DNA of 64,000 bases from Formosa sp030427735 (GCF_051200825.1 NZ_CP195158.1:3162001-3226000); one strand, 5' to 3'. Shown: positions 45,710 to 55,229, counted from the stretch's first letter. Translations and numbers: made by a program. The notes: generated by a model not told the origin, from the letters alone.

Positions 45710-48022
45710 ATGAGCCTTAGCACTTTTTTTAAGACACTCGTTGTATTATGTTTTTTTGCAGGTTTACAAACCTCATTAAAAGCACAAACTACAAGTACCG
45801 AACGACCAAAAATTGGAGTGGTTCTTAGTGGAGGTGGTGCAAAAGGCATGGCACATATTGGAGTTCTTAAAGCATTAGAAGAAGCTGGTATTTACCCAGA
45901 TTACATTACAGGAACAAGTATGGGCAGTATTGTTGCCGGATTATATGCCATAGGATGGACACCAGACGAAATTAAAGACATTGCACTAGAAATAGATTGG
46001 AACTTTGTACTCTCTAACGACATATTACTTAACAAAGTTGCTTTCGAGGAAAAAGATTTCTATGGCCGTTACATGACCGAATTTCCAATCCGAGGCAAAA
46101 AAGTATACCTGCCACAAGGCGCAATAGAAGGACAAGAACTGACTTTATTATTAAGTAAACTAACTCGAGAAGCACATAACATTAAAGATTTTAACGATTT
46201 CCCCACACCTTTTGCTTGTATTGGCACCAATATAGAAACAGGAGATCCCGAAGTATTAAATTCTGGCTCATTACCAGAAGCACTGCGCGCCAGTATGTCT
46301 ATCCCTTCCATATTCACCCCCATGCAAATAGGCGACAAATTATATGTTGATGGTGGTTTAACCAGAAATTTTCCCGTACAGGAAGTTATAGATATGGGCG
46401 CCGACATTGTTATTGGAGTATCTGTTAGCTCCGATTTATACAAAAAAAACAAACTATCGTCTATGATAGACGTTTTGATGCAATCGGCATTTTTATCGAG
46501 CGCACACGACACCAACAAACAAAAAGAATTGGTAGATATTTTTATAGAACCCAATCTAGAAGGTTATAGCGCAGGAAGTTTTAAAGATACTCCTGACATT
46601 ATTAAACGAGGCGAAGAAGCTGGCGAAAAATTTTTACCAGAATTTAAAAAACTTGCAGATTCTTTAAAACCTTATGGTTTAAGATCTAAACCCAAGCCGC
46701 TACCACATAAAACATCCTATTTTATAGAAGACATTGTTGTTACTGGCAACCAACATATTCCGGTAAGTTTAATTCTGGGAAAAATGAAACTTAAACCCAA
46801 TACCGAAATAACTATTAATGAACTAGAACAAAAAATTATTCAGCTCTACGGCTCGCAATATTTCGATAAAATTGTGTACACGATAGAAAACGACAATACA
46901 CTACTTTTAAAAGTAAAAGAAGCGGCAAATGGTGCTTTAAAAATTGCAGGACATTACGACTCCGAAAATTATGCAAGCCTTTTATTCAACATCACATTAC
47001 GAAATATGCTTTTACCAAATTCCAGATTCGTAACCGAATTAAATTTTGCGCAAAATCCGGGATTGCGCCTCAACTATTTAAAATATACAGGCGAAAACCA
47101 AAATGTTGCCTTAACCCTAGCATCAACTGCATTTAAATCCGAAACGCCTTCCTATTCCAACATTACGCACGACAATGAAAATATCGAAATTCAAAAAACA
47201 GGATTATTAGACCAAACCAGCTGGACTAGCTATTTTGGTTTGCAAACTACCAATTCTACCAATAGTACCTTTGGTGTTAGATTCGGTTATAATTACGAGC
47301 GGTTCACCCCTGCTATAGTAGATGAGTTTGCTCTAGACGAGGACATATCACTAAGCATTAACGAACTAAAAAACAAAGCATTATATCTACAAGGTTTTTA
47401 CACAACCAACACCTTCAATAAAGTATATTTCCCTACGCAGGGTATTTATTTTTCAACCAATGTTAATTATTACATGACTTCGAAATCTACCATTAAATTA
47501 AAAGCAAATGAAGAAACCATAACAACGGTACTAAACCCAGAACCTATCTGGAAATTAGAAACCCAATTTGGGAGCGCCATAAAAATATCGCATAAATTAA
47601 CAGGCTTAACCAATCTGAGAATTGTTGTAAACGACGGCGATTCCAGCTTAGAAAATTTTGCTTTAAACACCTTTATTGGTGGTTTTAATCCGATAGGTAT
47701 TTATGTGCAGCCCTTTTGGGGAATTGACTCGAAATACATATCCTCATCAAATTTTTTATATGCTTCTGGACAATTACAATGGAATCCAAAATCGAATATC
47801 TATTTTAATTTAGGTTTGAATTATCTCGATTTAGAATACCCCATGTCTTGGATTAACGACCATATTACAATTGAAGATAACACAAAAAAAAGACAATTCG
47901 GCGCCATGTTATCGGGCAGCTACAACTCTATAATTGGCCCTATAACTTTAGGCGTTTCTAAAGGCCAATACACCTCTGGATTGAAAGGTTATATAAGTAT
48001 TGGCTACACACCAAAATATTAG
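45710..48022 (+). CDS. Patatin-like phospholipase with POTRA and outer-membrane barrel (type Vd-like)
   Basis: This 770-residue protein has four parts. A signal peptide ends near LKAQ. A patatin phospholipase domain (about 33-320) shows the oxyanion GGGAKG at 41-46, nucleophile Ser70 in GTSMGS, and the catalytic Asp214 in VDGGLTRNFP. A POTRA-like domain (about 335-405, IVVTGNQHIPVSLILGKM) comes next. The last 360 or so residues form an Omp85/surface-antigen-like barrel ending in aromatic-rich strands (YISIGYTPKY). This is the architecture of type Vd autotransporters (PlpD, FplA), which expose a lipase at the surface. Confidence 0.92.
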   Translation: MSLSTFFKTLVVLCFFAGLQTSLKAQTTSTERPKIGVVLSGGGAKGMAHIGVLKALEEAGIYPDYITGTSMGSIVAGLYAIGWTPDEIKDIALEIDWNFVLSNDILLNKVAFEEKDFYGRYMTEFPIRGKKVYLPQGAIEGQELTLLLSKLTREAHNIKDFNDFPTPFACIGTNIETGDPEVLNSGSLPEALRASMSIPSIFTPMQIGDKLYVDGGLTRNFPVQEVIDMGADIVIGVSVSSDLYKKNKLSSMIDVLMQSAFLSSAHDTNKQKELVDIFIEPNLEGYSAGSFKDTPDIIKRGEEAGEKFLPEFKKLADSLKPYGLRSKPKPLPHKTSYFIEDIVVTGNQHIPVSLILGKMKLKPNTEITINELEQKIIQLYGSQYFDKIVYTIENDNTLLLKVKEAANGALKIAGHYDSENYASLLFNITLRNMLLPNSRFVTELNFAQNPGLRLNYLKYTGENQNVALTLASTAFKSETPSYSNITHDNENIEIQKTGLLDQTSWTSYFGLQTTNSTNSTFGVRFGYNYERFTPAIVDEFALDEDISLSINELKNKALYLQGFYTTNTFNKVYFPTQGIYFSTNVNYYMTSKSTIKLKANEETITTVLNPEPIWKLETQFGSAIKISHKLTGLTNLRIVVNDGDSSLENFALNTFIGGFNPIGIYVQPFWGIDSKYISSSNFLYASGQLQWNPKSNIYFNLGLNYLDLEYPMSWINDHITIEDNTKKRQFGAMLSGSYNSIIGPITLGVSKGQYTSGLKGYISIGYTPKY

Positions 48023-48064
48023 TTTAGTGCCTTCAGACGACTTCAATCTATAAAAAAACTTAAG

Positions 48065-49306
48065 TTACTTAATCAGTTTTTTCACCAATCCTCCCACAGT
48101 TAGCCCTTGTATCAATATAGAAAACACAACAATAATATAGGTCATCACCAAAAACAATTCGCGATGCATGCTATGGGTCAAACTTAAAGCCAACGCTATA
48201 GAAATGCCGCCACGTAACCCGCCCCAAGTCATAATCATATTGGTTTTTGGTCTAAAATCCAAGCGTTTTTCGAATGCATTAATAGGTACATATAACGATA
48301 AAAACCGGCTAACCAGGGCAACGAGTATAGCGATTAATCCGGCAGCTACATAATCCCACCTAAATTCAAGCACCAGCATTTCCATACCTATAAGCACAAA
48401 CAAAATAGTATTGAGCAGAATATCTACAAGTTCCCAAAATTTATCGACATAGTTTTCGGTAATTTCAGACATGGCACTACCGCGAACAGTATCATTCCCC
48501 ACCACTAATCCTGTGGTTACCATAGCTAAAGGCGCAGACAAATGTAATTTTTGGGCAATAACAGTACCTGTCATAACTGCGGCTAAAGTAATTATCACTT
48601 CAATATCGTAATCGTCTATCGATTTCATCAATCTATACGTGCCATAGCCAAGCAATAAACCTAACAACACCCCACCTAACACTTCGCGACCAAAAAGTTC
48701 TAAAATCCCTAAAGCATTTACACCATCGCCTCCCGAAGCTTGAGCTACCTGATAAATTGTTAAAAAAACAACCACACCTACTCCGTCGTTAAATAACGAT
48801 TCGCCCACTATTTTGGCTTCCAAATCTTTTGGAACCCCTACTTTCTTCAAAATACCCAAAACCGCTATGGGGTCGGTAGGTGAAATTAAAGCTCCGAATA
48901 ATAAACAATAAATAAAATCGATATTCAAGCCTAAAACATAGAGCACACCAAACACCAATGCACCAATTAAAAAGGTAGAAACCAAAGTCCCTACCGTAGC
49001 AAATACTAGAACCGGCCAACGCTGAATTTTGAGCTGTTCGAAATTGGTATGCAAGGCTCCTGCAAACAGCATAAAACTTAGCATAACATCTAACAGAACA
49101 GTTTCGAAATCGATTTGCGTTATCAGCTCCCGCTCTGCCAACAACAAAGTTTTATCTACGGTAGCTAAAGCCAAAACCACCAAGGTAAACACTAAGGTAA
49201 TCAGCATCAAACCAATGGTATTGGGCAATTTTAAAAACCGCACATTTATATAGCCAAAGGCCGCAGCCATAAGTACCAACGTAGTTATAATGGTAAAATA
49301 ATCCAT
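48065..49306 (-). CDS. CPA1-family Na+(K+)/H+ antiporter
   Basis: This is a 413-residue transporter with about 12 membrane segments. LLFGALISPTDPIAVLGILKK and ESLFNDGVGVVVFLTIY, with the ND pair of the ion site, are diagnostic of the NhaP/CPA1 family, as are PLAMVTTGLVVGN and MTWGGLRGGISIALALSL. It exchanges monovalent cations for protons in the inner membrane. Two in-frame ATGs (49306, 49312) are possible starts; an upstream TTG is less likely. Confidence 0.92.
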   Translation of the reverse strand: MDYFTIITTLVLMAAAFGYINVRFLKLPNTIGLMLITLVFTLVVLALATVDKTLLLAERELITQIDFETVLLDVMLSFMLFAGALHTNFEQLKIQRWPVLVFATVGTLVSTFLIGALVFGVLYVLGLNIDFIYCLLFGALISPTDPIAVLGILKKVGVPKDLEAKIVGESLFNDGVGVVVFLTIYQVAQASGGDGVNALGILELFGREVLGGVLLGLLLGYGTYRLMKSIDDYDIEVIITLAAVMTGTVIAQKLHLSAPLAMVTTGLVVGNDTVRGSAMSEITENYVDKFWELVDILLNTILFVLIGMEMLVLEFRWDYVAAGLIAILVALVSRFLSLYVPINAFEKRLDFRPKTNMIMTWGGLRGGISIALALSLTHSMHRELFLVMTYIIVVFSILIQGLTVGGLVKKLIK

Positions 49307-49526
49307 AGACATCAATTTATTACTTAAAGTACGCCATTAATACGCACTTGTACAAGTCTAAAAACAAGTAACACCAATAAATTTTACAGGTAATTCATTT
49401 TCGAACAGAGTTAACACTTCAAAAACTCATGCTTAAAAAAGGATGGCTTTTAACACGGATAGTGCTTGCGGGCATGCATACACAAACGCTATTATTAAAA
49501 TAAATTGAATTTATGCGTAATTTCGT

Positions 49527-49583
49527 ATGGAAGAGTTAAATGATATCGATATTTTTGAACTGATGATTCCCATCGGGAAGTAA
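49527..49583 (+). other. Possible 18-codon ORF upstream of purine nucleoside phosphorylase
   Basis: ATG to TAA encodes MEELNDIDIFELMIPIGK and ends 16 bases before the PNP start. A TATTTTTG (-7-like) element at 49550-49557 lies inside it, so transcripts starting there would not include its ATG. It may be a leader ORF from a longer transcript, or chance. Confidence 0.2.
49550..49557 (+). promoter_or_regulatory. Possible -7 element for purine nucleoside phosphorylase
   Basis: TATTTTTG matches TAnnTTTG and lies 42 bases upstream of the PNP ATG. No -33 TTTG is seen at the standard distance. Confidence 0.4.
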
Positions 49584-49599
49584 TTTTTAGACAATAATT

Positions 49600-50412
49600 A
49601 TGATTAAATATATAAATGAAACAACAGAATACTTATTAAACAAAGGTTTCGACACTCCAGAAATAGGTATTATTTTAGGTACTGGTTTGGGTAAACTGTT
49701 AGACGAGGTAACTATTTTACACGAAGTAAGCTACAACCACATTCCGTATTTCCCAACCGCAACTGTCGAGTTTCATAAAGGCAAATTAATTTATGGTGAG
49801 TTAGAAGGCAAAAAAGTAATTGTGATGCAAGGGCGTTTTCATTTATATGAAGGTTATACGCTGCAAGACATTACTTATCCCGTACGCATTATGGAAAAAC
49901 TGGGCATACACACTTTACTGGTTTCTAATGCATCTGGCGCTGTAAATTTAGATTTTAAACCAGGAGAACTTATGCTTATAGACGACCATATAAACCTGCA
50001 AGGTGGATCGCCTTTAGCCTTTAAAGGAGTTTCTAAATTAGGGGAGCGTTTTACAGACATGAGCGCACCTTATAACCCGGAGATTAACAGTAAATTTAAG
50101 GCAATTGCCAAAGCACAAAACATTACCTTACACGAAGGCGTTTATGCCAGCATGGTAGGCCCACAGTTAGAAACCAGAGCAGAATACCGCATGCTTAAAA
50201 TATTAGGTGCCGATGCCGTGGGCATGAGTACAGTTCCTGAAATTATTGTAGCCAACCACCTTAACTTAAAAGCGGCAGCAGTTTCGGTAATAACAGACCA
50301 AGGCGATCCCGACAATTTACATCCTGTAAACATTTCGGAAATTATAAATATGGCCGCTCAAGCCGAACCACAAATGATTACCTTATTTAAAGCCCTGATT
50401 AAATCACTTTAA
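49600..50412 (+). CDS. Purine-nucleoside phosphorylase (class I, trimeric type)
   Basis: This enzyme cleaves inosine and guanosine with phosphate to base plus ribose-1-phosphate in purine salvage. Class I (PNP/MTAP) motifs are present: phosphate loop GIILGTGLGKL, VMQGRFHLYEGY, the base-site region VSNASGAVNLDFKPGELM, and MSTVPEIIVANH with the purine-binding residues in VITDQGDP. The 270-residue length is typical. It appears to be a single-gene unit. Confidence 0.95.
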   Translation: MIKYINETTEYLLNKGFDTPEIGIILGTGLGKLLDEVTILHEVSYNHIPYFPTATVEFHKGKLIYGELEGKKVIVMQGRFHLYEGYTLQDITYPVRIMEKLGIHTLLVSNASGAVNLDFKPGELMLIDDHINLQGGSPLAFKGVSKLGERFTDMSAPYNPEINSKFKAIAKAQNITLHEGVYASMVGPQLETRAEYRMLKILGADAVGMSTVPEIIVANHLNLKAAAVSVITDQGDPDNLHPVNISEIINMAAQAEPQMITLFKALIKSL

Positions 50413-50429
50413 AATTAGTACAACTATTT

Positions 50430-50468
50430 AAACTCATAGCAACTTGTTTGCCAATTTGCTGTGAGTTT
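50430..50468 (+). terminator. Hairpin downstream of purine nucleoside phosphorylase
   Basis: AAACTCATAGCAA pairs with TTGCTGTGAGTTT over 13 positions with one wobble. It sits 18 bases after the stop. It lacks a run of T's, so it may be a weak terminator or an mRNA-stabilising stem. Confidence 0.45.
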
Positions 50469-50550
50469 ATCATCTAGCTTTTAGTTAATTAAATTTTAAA
50501 GTGTAAGCATAGTTTAGTGTAATATTTTACTTTCACGTAAAACAAGCACT

Positions 50551-52080
50551 ATGAAAATCAACTTTGCCATTGTCTGCCTTTGCCTTTTTACACCACTTAC
50601 CCACCAATGCCAGACACTTTTACAAGCTAAAATTATAGACTCTACAACCCAAAGTCCAATACCTTTCGCCACGGTATCGTACAACAACATTTCTGGAGTT
50701 ATTAGTAACGAAAATGGCGATTTTCAGCTGCATTTAAAAACAACACCAACCCAAAGCGATTCGCTATTCTTTAGCTGTCTAGGCTACGAACCAAAAACTA
50801 TTGCTGCTTTACAATTCACAGATTCTTTAGTCGTGCTCGCAACAAAATCCATTGCTTTAAACGAAGTAATGCTATTTAACAAAAACTATACTGTTGAAGA
50901 AATTATAGATAAAGTAAAGGAACAACTAGAAAAAAATTACACAACAAATTACACCAAAAGTACTTTATTTTTTAGAGAATCGTATTATACTTCGTTAATT
51001 AAAAAAGAGGTTACTATTAAAACTTCAACTATACCTGAATTCAATCAACAATTTACAGACAGCTTATTAAACGATCTCCCAAACAATTCCGATAACTTTA
51101 CCGAAATACTGGGCACACTATATAAAAACAACAGTGCAGAACCAGAAGATATCGACACCAAATTAGACATTATTAAAGCTTCGCATCTTTACGATAAAGA
51201 CAACGAAATTACTGCAAATGCTTACGAAGAAAAATTTAATTCCATCATTAAAAAACGTATCAAACGCGATTCGTACTTTAAAATAAAATCGGGAATATTT
51301 GGCACCAAAGAAGATATGGATTCCACAATTTTTGCCGATGATGCAACAAAAAAAACCGACGCATATCTAGCACAACAAAAACAATTAGAAGAAGACAAAA
51401 AAAAGAACTTCTTAAAATATCGCAAACAAACCATCAGCAATATAGATAAGCATAATTTTTTATCGGAAGATTCCGATGTAAACATAATTCACAAAGCCAA
51501 CCGCTATCAGTTTCAACTTTTAAATTATACACATATTAACGACCAATATGTGTATAAAATAGCGTTCGAACCCAAACGCGGCGAAGATTACAAAGGCGTT
51601 TTGTATGTAAACACCGACGACTTTGCTGTGATCCGTTTAGAATACACCAATGTAAACCCCATAAAAACGTTTAAACTTTTAGGCATTTCGCTTAATGTAT
51701 TTTTAAAAAAAGGCACCTTACTGTACGCGAAAAACTCCAACAACACCTATAGTTTAAAATATGCCGAAATAGAAAGCGCACAAAAAGCGGGCGTAGATAG
51801 ACCACTTAAAATTATTGAAAAAAACAAGCACGTTAAAGGCCGAAGAAAACAAAATGAAGTCTCGGCAGATATTAATTTCCAGATTTCTAACCGCTCTAAA
51901 AAAGAGATGGTTGTTTTTGAAACTGAAACTATAAACCCAAACACATTTGAAGATTTTAAAGAAGAAGCTCAAGTAAACCCTACCTATCTGCCTGCTTACG
52001 ACTCCGAATTCTGGAAAGGCTATAACATTATAGAGCCCAACCAAGCCATAAAAGATTTTAAAAGTTTAGACATAGAATAA
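50551..52080 (+). CDS. Secreted CarboxypepD_reg-like domain protein
   Basis: This 509-residue protein has a signal peptide (IVCLCLFTPLTHQC). A carboxypeptidase-regulatory-like beta-sandwich follows (AKIIDSTTQSPIPFATVSYNN...GDFQL...SCLGYEPK). The rest of the protein has no name I recognise; it is Lys/Glu/Asn-rich with a second beta-rich part (YKIAFEPKRGEDYKGVLYVNTDDFAVIRLEYTNVNP) that resembles Bacteroidetes outer-membrane-associated proteins. No TonB-dependent receptor barrel is present. The function is unknown. Confidence 0.8.
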   Translation: MKINFAIVCLCLFTPLTHQCQTLLQAKIIDSTTQSPIPFATVSYNNISGVISNENGDFQLHLKTTPTQSDSLFFSCLGYEPKTIAALQFTDSLVVLATKSIALNEVMLFNKNYTVEEIIDKVKEQLEKNYTTNYTKSTLFFRESYYTSLIKKEVTIKTSTIPEFNQQFTDSLLNDLPNNSDNFTEILGTLYKNNSAEPEDIDTKLDIIKASHLYDKDNEITANAYEEKFNSIIKKRIKRDSYFKIKSGIFGTKEDMDSTIFADDATKKTDAYLAQQKQLEEDKKKNFLKYRKQTISNIDKHNFLSEDSDVNIIHKANRYQFQLLNYTHINDQYVYKIAFEPKRGEDYKGVLYVNTDDFAVIRLEYTNVNPIKTFKLLGISLNVFLKKGTLLYAKNSNNTYSLKYAEIESAQKAGVDRPLKIIEKNKHVKGRRKQNEVSADINFQISNRSKKEMVVFETETINPNTFEDFKEEAQVNPTYLPAYDSEFWKGYNIIEPNQAIKDFKSLDIE

Positions 52081-52149
52081 CCAAAAACAAATACAGATTC
52101 AATAGACTAAATCACTATAGGCTGGAAGTCCGATTATTTGTGTTCATTT

Positions 52150-52210
52150 TAGCCACAAATACACGAATGTTTTCATAAAAACTATGTCAAATAGTCGTGC
52201 CATTCGTGGC
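52150..52210. repeat. Imperfect inverted repeat with GCCAC/GTGGC ends
   Basis: The left arm is GCCACAAATACACGAATG and the right arm is CGTGCCATTCGTGGC, which are complementary over about 12 of 14 positions with one bulge. About 25 AT-rich bases separate them. It resembles the dispersed GCCACGAAT.../...ATTCGTGGC palindromes familiar from intergenic regions of flavobacterial genomes, and could fold in RNA or DNA. Confidence 0.5.
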
Positions 52211-52430
52211 GTAAAAATATTTATAGAGACTGAAAAGTCTTGCAGCAAAAGTGCATAGTTTCGACTAACGACTGAGACCAATGAATTAAAAATTTATCTT
52301 CTTAGTAATTTTACATTGTAAAACAAAACACAAAACACGCTGCAACAACTACTGACACTGGAACTGATACTATTTTTCCCGTCAAAAAAGACATAAATAA
52401 TCTAAGTGTAAATAAATAATACAAAACGTA

Positions 52431-52458
52431 TTGCGAATATTAAAAGATACTATATTTG
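52431..52458 (+). promoter_or_regulatory. Promoter of the GT2 glycosyltransferase
   Basis: TTG (52431-52433), 17 bases, then TATATTTG (52451-52458), an exact -7 match. The ATG is 46 bases downstream. Confidence 0.6.
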
Positions 52459-52504
52459 CCGCATAAAAAAAACACTCGATATTTACTAAAAATAGTTCAT
52501 AATC

Positions 52505-53995
52505 ATGATAATAGAAATTATTATAATTGCTATTTACTCTACTGCTTTGGCATTAATTTTTATGTATGCCCTAGCGCAGCTTAACTTATTACTTAATTAC
52601 CTTTCTGCTCAAAAAAAAGACGATCAGTTACCACCACTTGATGTTAACAACACAAGCAATTTACCAATAGTTACCATACAACTTCCCGTGTATAACGAAA
52701 TGTATGTTATGGATAGGTTGTTAGATAATATTGCGAATATCAATTACCCAAAGCATAAACTTGAAATACAGGTTCTAGACGATTCTACAGACGAAACCGT
52801 TAGCTCTACACGCCAACATATTGATCGTTTAAAAGCATCTGGCTTAGACATTACGCATATAACTAGAACCGATCGTAGCGGATTTAAAGCAGGCGCACTA
52901 AAAGCTGGTTTAAAAATTGCTAAAGGTGAGTTTATTGCTATTTTCGATGCCGATTTTCTTCCTAAATCCGATTGGTTATTACAAACCTTACCCTATTTCG
53001 AAAACGAAGATATTGGTGTAGTACAAACCCGCTGGGGACATTTAAACCGCGAATATTCCTTACTCACCAGAATTCAAGCCTTTGCTCTAGATGCACATTT
53101 TACGTTAGAACAGGTGGGGCGTAACAGTAAAGGGCACTTTATTAACTTTAACGGCACAGCTGGTGTTTGGCGTAAAACCTGCATTTTAGATGCCGGAAAC
53201 TGGGAAGGCGACACCCTTACAGAAGATTTAGATTTAAGCTACCGCGCCCAATTAAAGAATTGGAAATTTAAATATTTAGAAGATGTAGAAACGCCTGCCG
53301 AACTTCCTGTAGTAATTAGTGCCGCACGCTCACAACAATTTAGATGGAATAAAGGAGGCGCAGAAAATTTCAGAAAAATGCTTTGGCGTGTTCTTAAATC
53401 TGATAATATTTCTGGCAAAACCAAACTTCATGGTGTGCTTCACCTATTAAACAGCACCATGTTTTTAAACGTATTTATTGTAGCTGTACTTAGTATACCT
53501 ATGCTTTACATTAAAAACGAATATGCTCACTTAAAACCTTATTTTTATGTAATGAGCTTTTTTGTGGTAAGCAGTGTTATTTTCTTTATCTGTTACTGGT
53601 TTATGTTTAAAAATATTTACGGCAGCGGCATCAAGAATTTTATACGGTACATTGGTATGTTTTTTACCTTCTTTACAGTTGCTATGGGCTTTTCGCTACA
53701 CAACTCGATAGCTGTATTAGAAGGGCATATTGGTAAACGCAGCGAATTTGTTCGCACGCCTAAATTCAATATCAATTCGATTAAAGACAGCTGGAAAGGC
53801 AATAAATATTTAAAGAAAAACGTATCTATTCACGTTATTTTTGAAGGCATTTTAACGCTTTACTTTGCCTTTGGCATGTACAGTGCTTTTGTGGTTGGCG
53901 ACCAAGGCGGCGATTTCGGACTATTCCCATTTCACCTGATGCTCTTTTTAGGATTTGGTTATGTATTTTTTAAATCGTTAACATCTAAAGCCTAA
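52505..53995 (+). CDS. Processive family 2 glycosyltransferase (cellulose/mannan synthase-like)
   Basis: This 496-residue inner-membrane glycosyltransferase has one N-terminal helix and a GT-A domain. The domain has QLPVYNE near residues 58-64, DDSTDE, the DxD-like FDADFLP, the catalytic TEDLDLSYRAQ and the processivity motif QQFRWNKGG (QxxRW type). Four C-terminal membrane segments follow. The fold and order match the CESA/CslA-like group that makes beta-linked polysaccharide while exporting it. No PilZ domain or bcsB partner is present, so the polymer is unknown. It has its own promoter and strong terminator, a single-gene unit. Confidence 0.9.
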   Translation: MIIEIIIIAIYSTALALIFMYALAQLNLLLNYLSAQKKDDQLPPLDVNNTSNLPIVTIQLPVYNEMYVMDRLLDNIANINYPKHKLEIQVLDDSTDETVSSTRQHIDRLKASGLDITHITRTDRSGFKAGALKAGLKIAKGEFIAIFDADFLPKSDWLLQTLPYFENEDIGVVQTRWGHLNREYSLLTRIQAFALDAHFTLEQVGRNSKGHFINFNGTAGVWRKTCILDAGNWEGDTLTEDLDLSYRAQLKNWKFKYLEDVETPAELPVVISAARSQQFRWNKGGAENFRKMLWRVLKSDNISGKTKLHGVLHLLNSTMFLNVFIVAVLSIPMLYIKNEYAHLKPYFYVMSFFVVSSVIFFICYWFMFKNIYGSGIKNFIRYIGMFFTFFTVAMGFSLHNSIAVLEGHIGKRSEFVRTPKFNINSIKDSWKGNKYLKKNVSIHVIFEGILTLYFAFGMYSAFVVGDQGGDFGLFPFHLMLFLGFGYVFFKSLTSKA

Positions 53996-54010
53996 AACCA
54001 AACAAGACAA

Positions 54011-54060
54011 AAAAAATCGGCTGTCTAAAATTAAGTTTTAGACAGCCGATTTTTTTTTTT
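54011..54060. terminator. Strong bidirectional terminator
   Basis: A perfect 20-bp stem (54011-54030 with 54036-54055) has GC core TCGGCTGTCTAAAA and loop TTAAG, flanked by A and T runs. It separates the convergent glycosyltransferase and RMD1-family genes. Confidence 0.93.
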
Positions 54061-54074
54061 ACAATTATCCGATG

Positions 54075-54854
54075 CTAAAAAAACAATTTAGCAATAAACA
54101 TATCGACCACCTCAACCAGAATTAATATAATTATAATCCACTCTAACTTGCTGCTTTCGTTGTGGTCCATAATATCTTTAAACAGCTCTAGATTTTCTTT
54201 AATAATGGCAATCCTATCGTGAATAAGCCTGTATCGGTCTTTTAAATCGAATGTTTGTTTTAAGCCTAAATTTAAACGGTTAAGTTGTTCGCTCTCCCAC
54301 GTACTATCTGGCGAATCGAAAATATATAAGTTCTCGGCAATCTTATTTTTAATATTCAATGTTTTACCTATAAACCGTTTTAGCTTATGGCCAGAAATAT
54401 CTAATTTACCATTCTGCTCTAAATATTGGGTATGCTTATGCGTGTCTAACAACAAAGCTTCAGACAGTTCAGAATACATATCCAACGCCACAGATTGCGA
54501 AGCATTAAGCATGATTAAACGAATCATCTCTGCATCTAATTCGGGCAAAATAATCCGTTGGAATTCTACCTTTAATTGTTCGGGTTGCACAACTACTTGA
54601 ATATCTTCAGAAATGCGTTCTGTATTATAATTTTTACAAAACGGCAGGAGTTGCTTTAAATACTTTTCGATGTCTTTTGATGGTGTATTGAAAAAACTCA
54701 CAATGCCATACTGAAAAATATACATATAAGCATTGGGCTGAACTTGATAAAACAGCTCGTCGCTATCCGAAAACAACAATTGCCAATGAAACTGGGCTTT
54801 ACATTCTTTAATTTGAATGGTACTTGCTACTTGATACGCAACAACAGAAAACAT
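54075..54854 (-). CDS. RMD1/DUF155 family protein
   Basis: This 259-residue protein resembles the RMD1/DUF155 family known from fungi (Rmd1, Rmd8, Mrx10) and bacteria. The conserved central stretch includes FQYGIVSFFN, and the last helix (about 238-256, WIIIILILVEVVDMFIAKLFF) is a C-terminal membrane anchor preceded by a helical region (IHDRIAIIKENLELFKDIMDHNE). The molecular function in bacteria is unknown. It is separated from the polyamine operon by a hairpin. Confidence 0.82.
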   Translation of the reverse strand: MFSVVAYQVASTIQIKECKAQFHWQLLFSDSDELFYQVQPNAYMYIFQYGIVSFFNTPSKDIEKYLKQLLPFCKNYNTERISEDIQVVVQPEQLKVEFQRIILPELDAEMIRLIMLNASQSVALDMYSELSEALLLDTHKHTQYLEQNGKLDISGHKLKRFIGKTLNIKNKIAENLYIFDSPDSTWESEQLNRLNLGLKQTFDLKDRYRLIHDRIAIIKENLELFKDIMDHNESSKLEWIIIILILVEVVDMFIAKLFF

Positions 54855-54907
54855 GATTCAAAAATGTATAGTTTTTATGTGTAATCTAGGAAAGAAAACC
54901 ATAATAT

Positions 54908-54938
54908 TTGGGCAAATACTTTGTAGGTACTTGCCCAA
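54908..54938 (-). terminator. Hairpin after the polyamine gene group
   Basis: TTGGGCAAATAC pairs with GTACTTGCCCAA (11 of 12 positions) with a 7-base loop. It lies 46 bases after the stop of the 77-aa gene on the minus strand. The following tract is AT-rich but not a pure T run. Confidence 0.5.
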
Positions 54939-54983
54939 TTTAAGGTTGTAATTATTAGCACAAACAGCTAAGTGTTGGTTACT

Positions 54984-55217
54984 CTAGGCGTCTACCAATT
55001 TTAAACTTTCAATTCGGTAAATTACATCGTCGTCTTTGCCTTCTGGCACTTCTACGAAAGTAATTTTAAAGGTTTGGTCGATAAAACTTTTATCGTTCTT
55101 TAAATCGAATTGTTTTAAAGCGCGAGGATGAATATCATCAAAAATCATATCCTCGCCATTTTCAAACATAAACGTATACAAACCGTTTTTGTAAGATTGA
55201 AAAACAGCAACTTTCAT
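54984..55217 (-). CDS. Small conserved-looking protein, unknown function
   Basis: This is a 77-residue soluble protein (KVAVFQSYKNGLYTFMFENGEDMIFDDIHP...) with mixed alpha/beta character and no signal peptide. I recognise no family. It is 12 bases downstream of the acidic 101-aa gene and 334 bases after the DHS-like gene on the same strand, so it is probably the last gene of the polyamine operon. Confidence 0.6.
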   Translation of the reverse strand: MKVAVFQSYKNGLYTFMFENGEDMIFDDIHPRALKQFDLKNDKSFIDQTFKITFVEVPEGKDDDVIYRIESLKLVDA

Positions 55218-55229
55218 TATTAATTTATT

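Larger units (their letters stand above)
52081..52504. other. 424-base intergenic region with a repeat and a promoter
   Basis: I see no convincing gene here. A 25-codon ATG-TAG frame overlaps the inverted repeat at 52150-52210 and is judged chance. The right end holds the promoter of the glycosyltransferase gene. Confidence 0.6.

Noticed and set aside
46069..46554. 161-codon reverse ORF inside the patatin gene
   Set aside because: It is antisense to the conserved catalytic domain, with shadow-like composition.
52183..52260. 25-codon ATG-TAG frame
   Set aside because: It overlaps the inverted repeat, has no conserved feature and no plausible ribosome-binding context.
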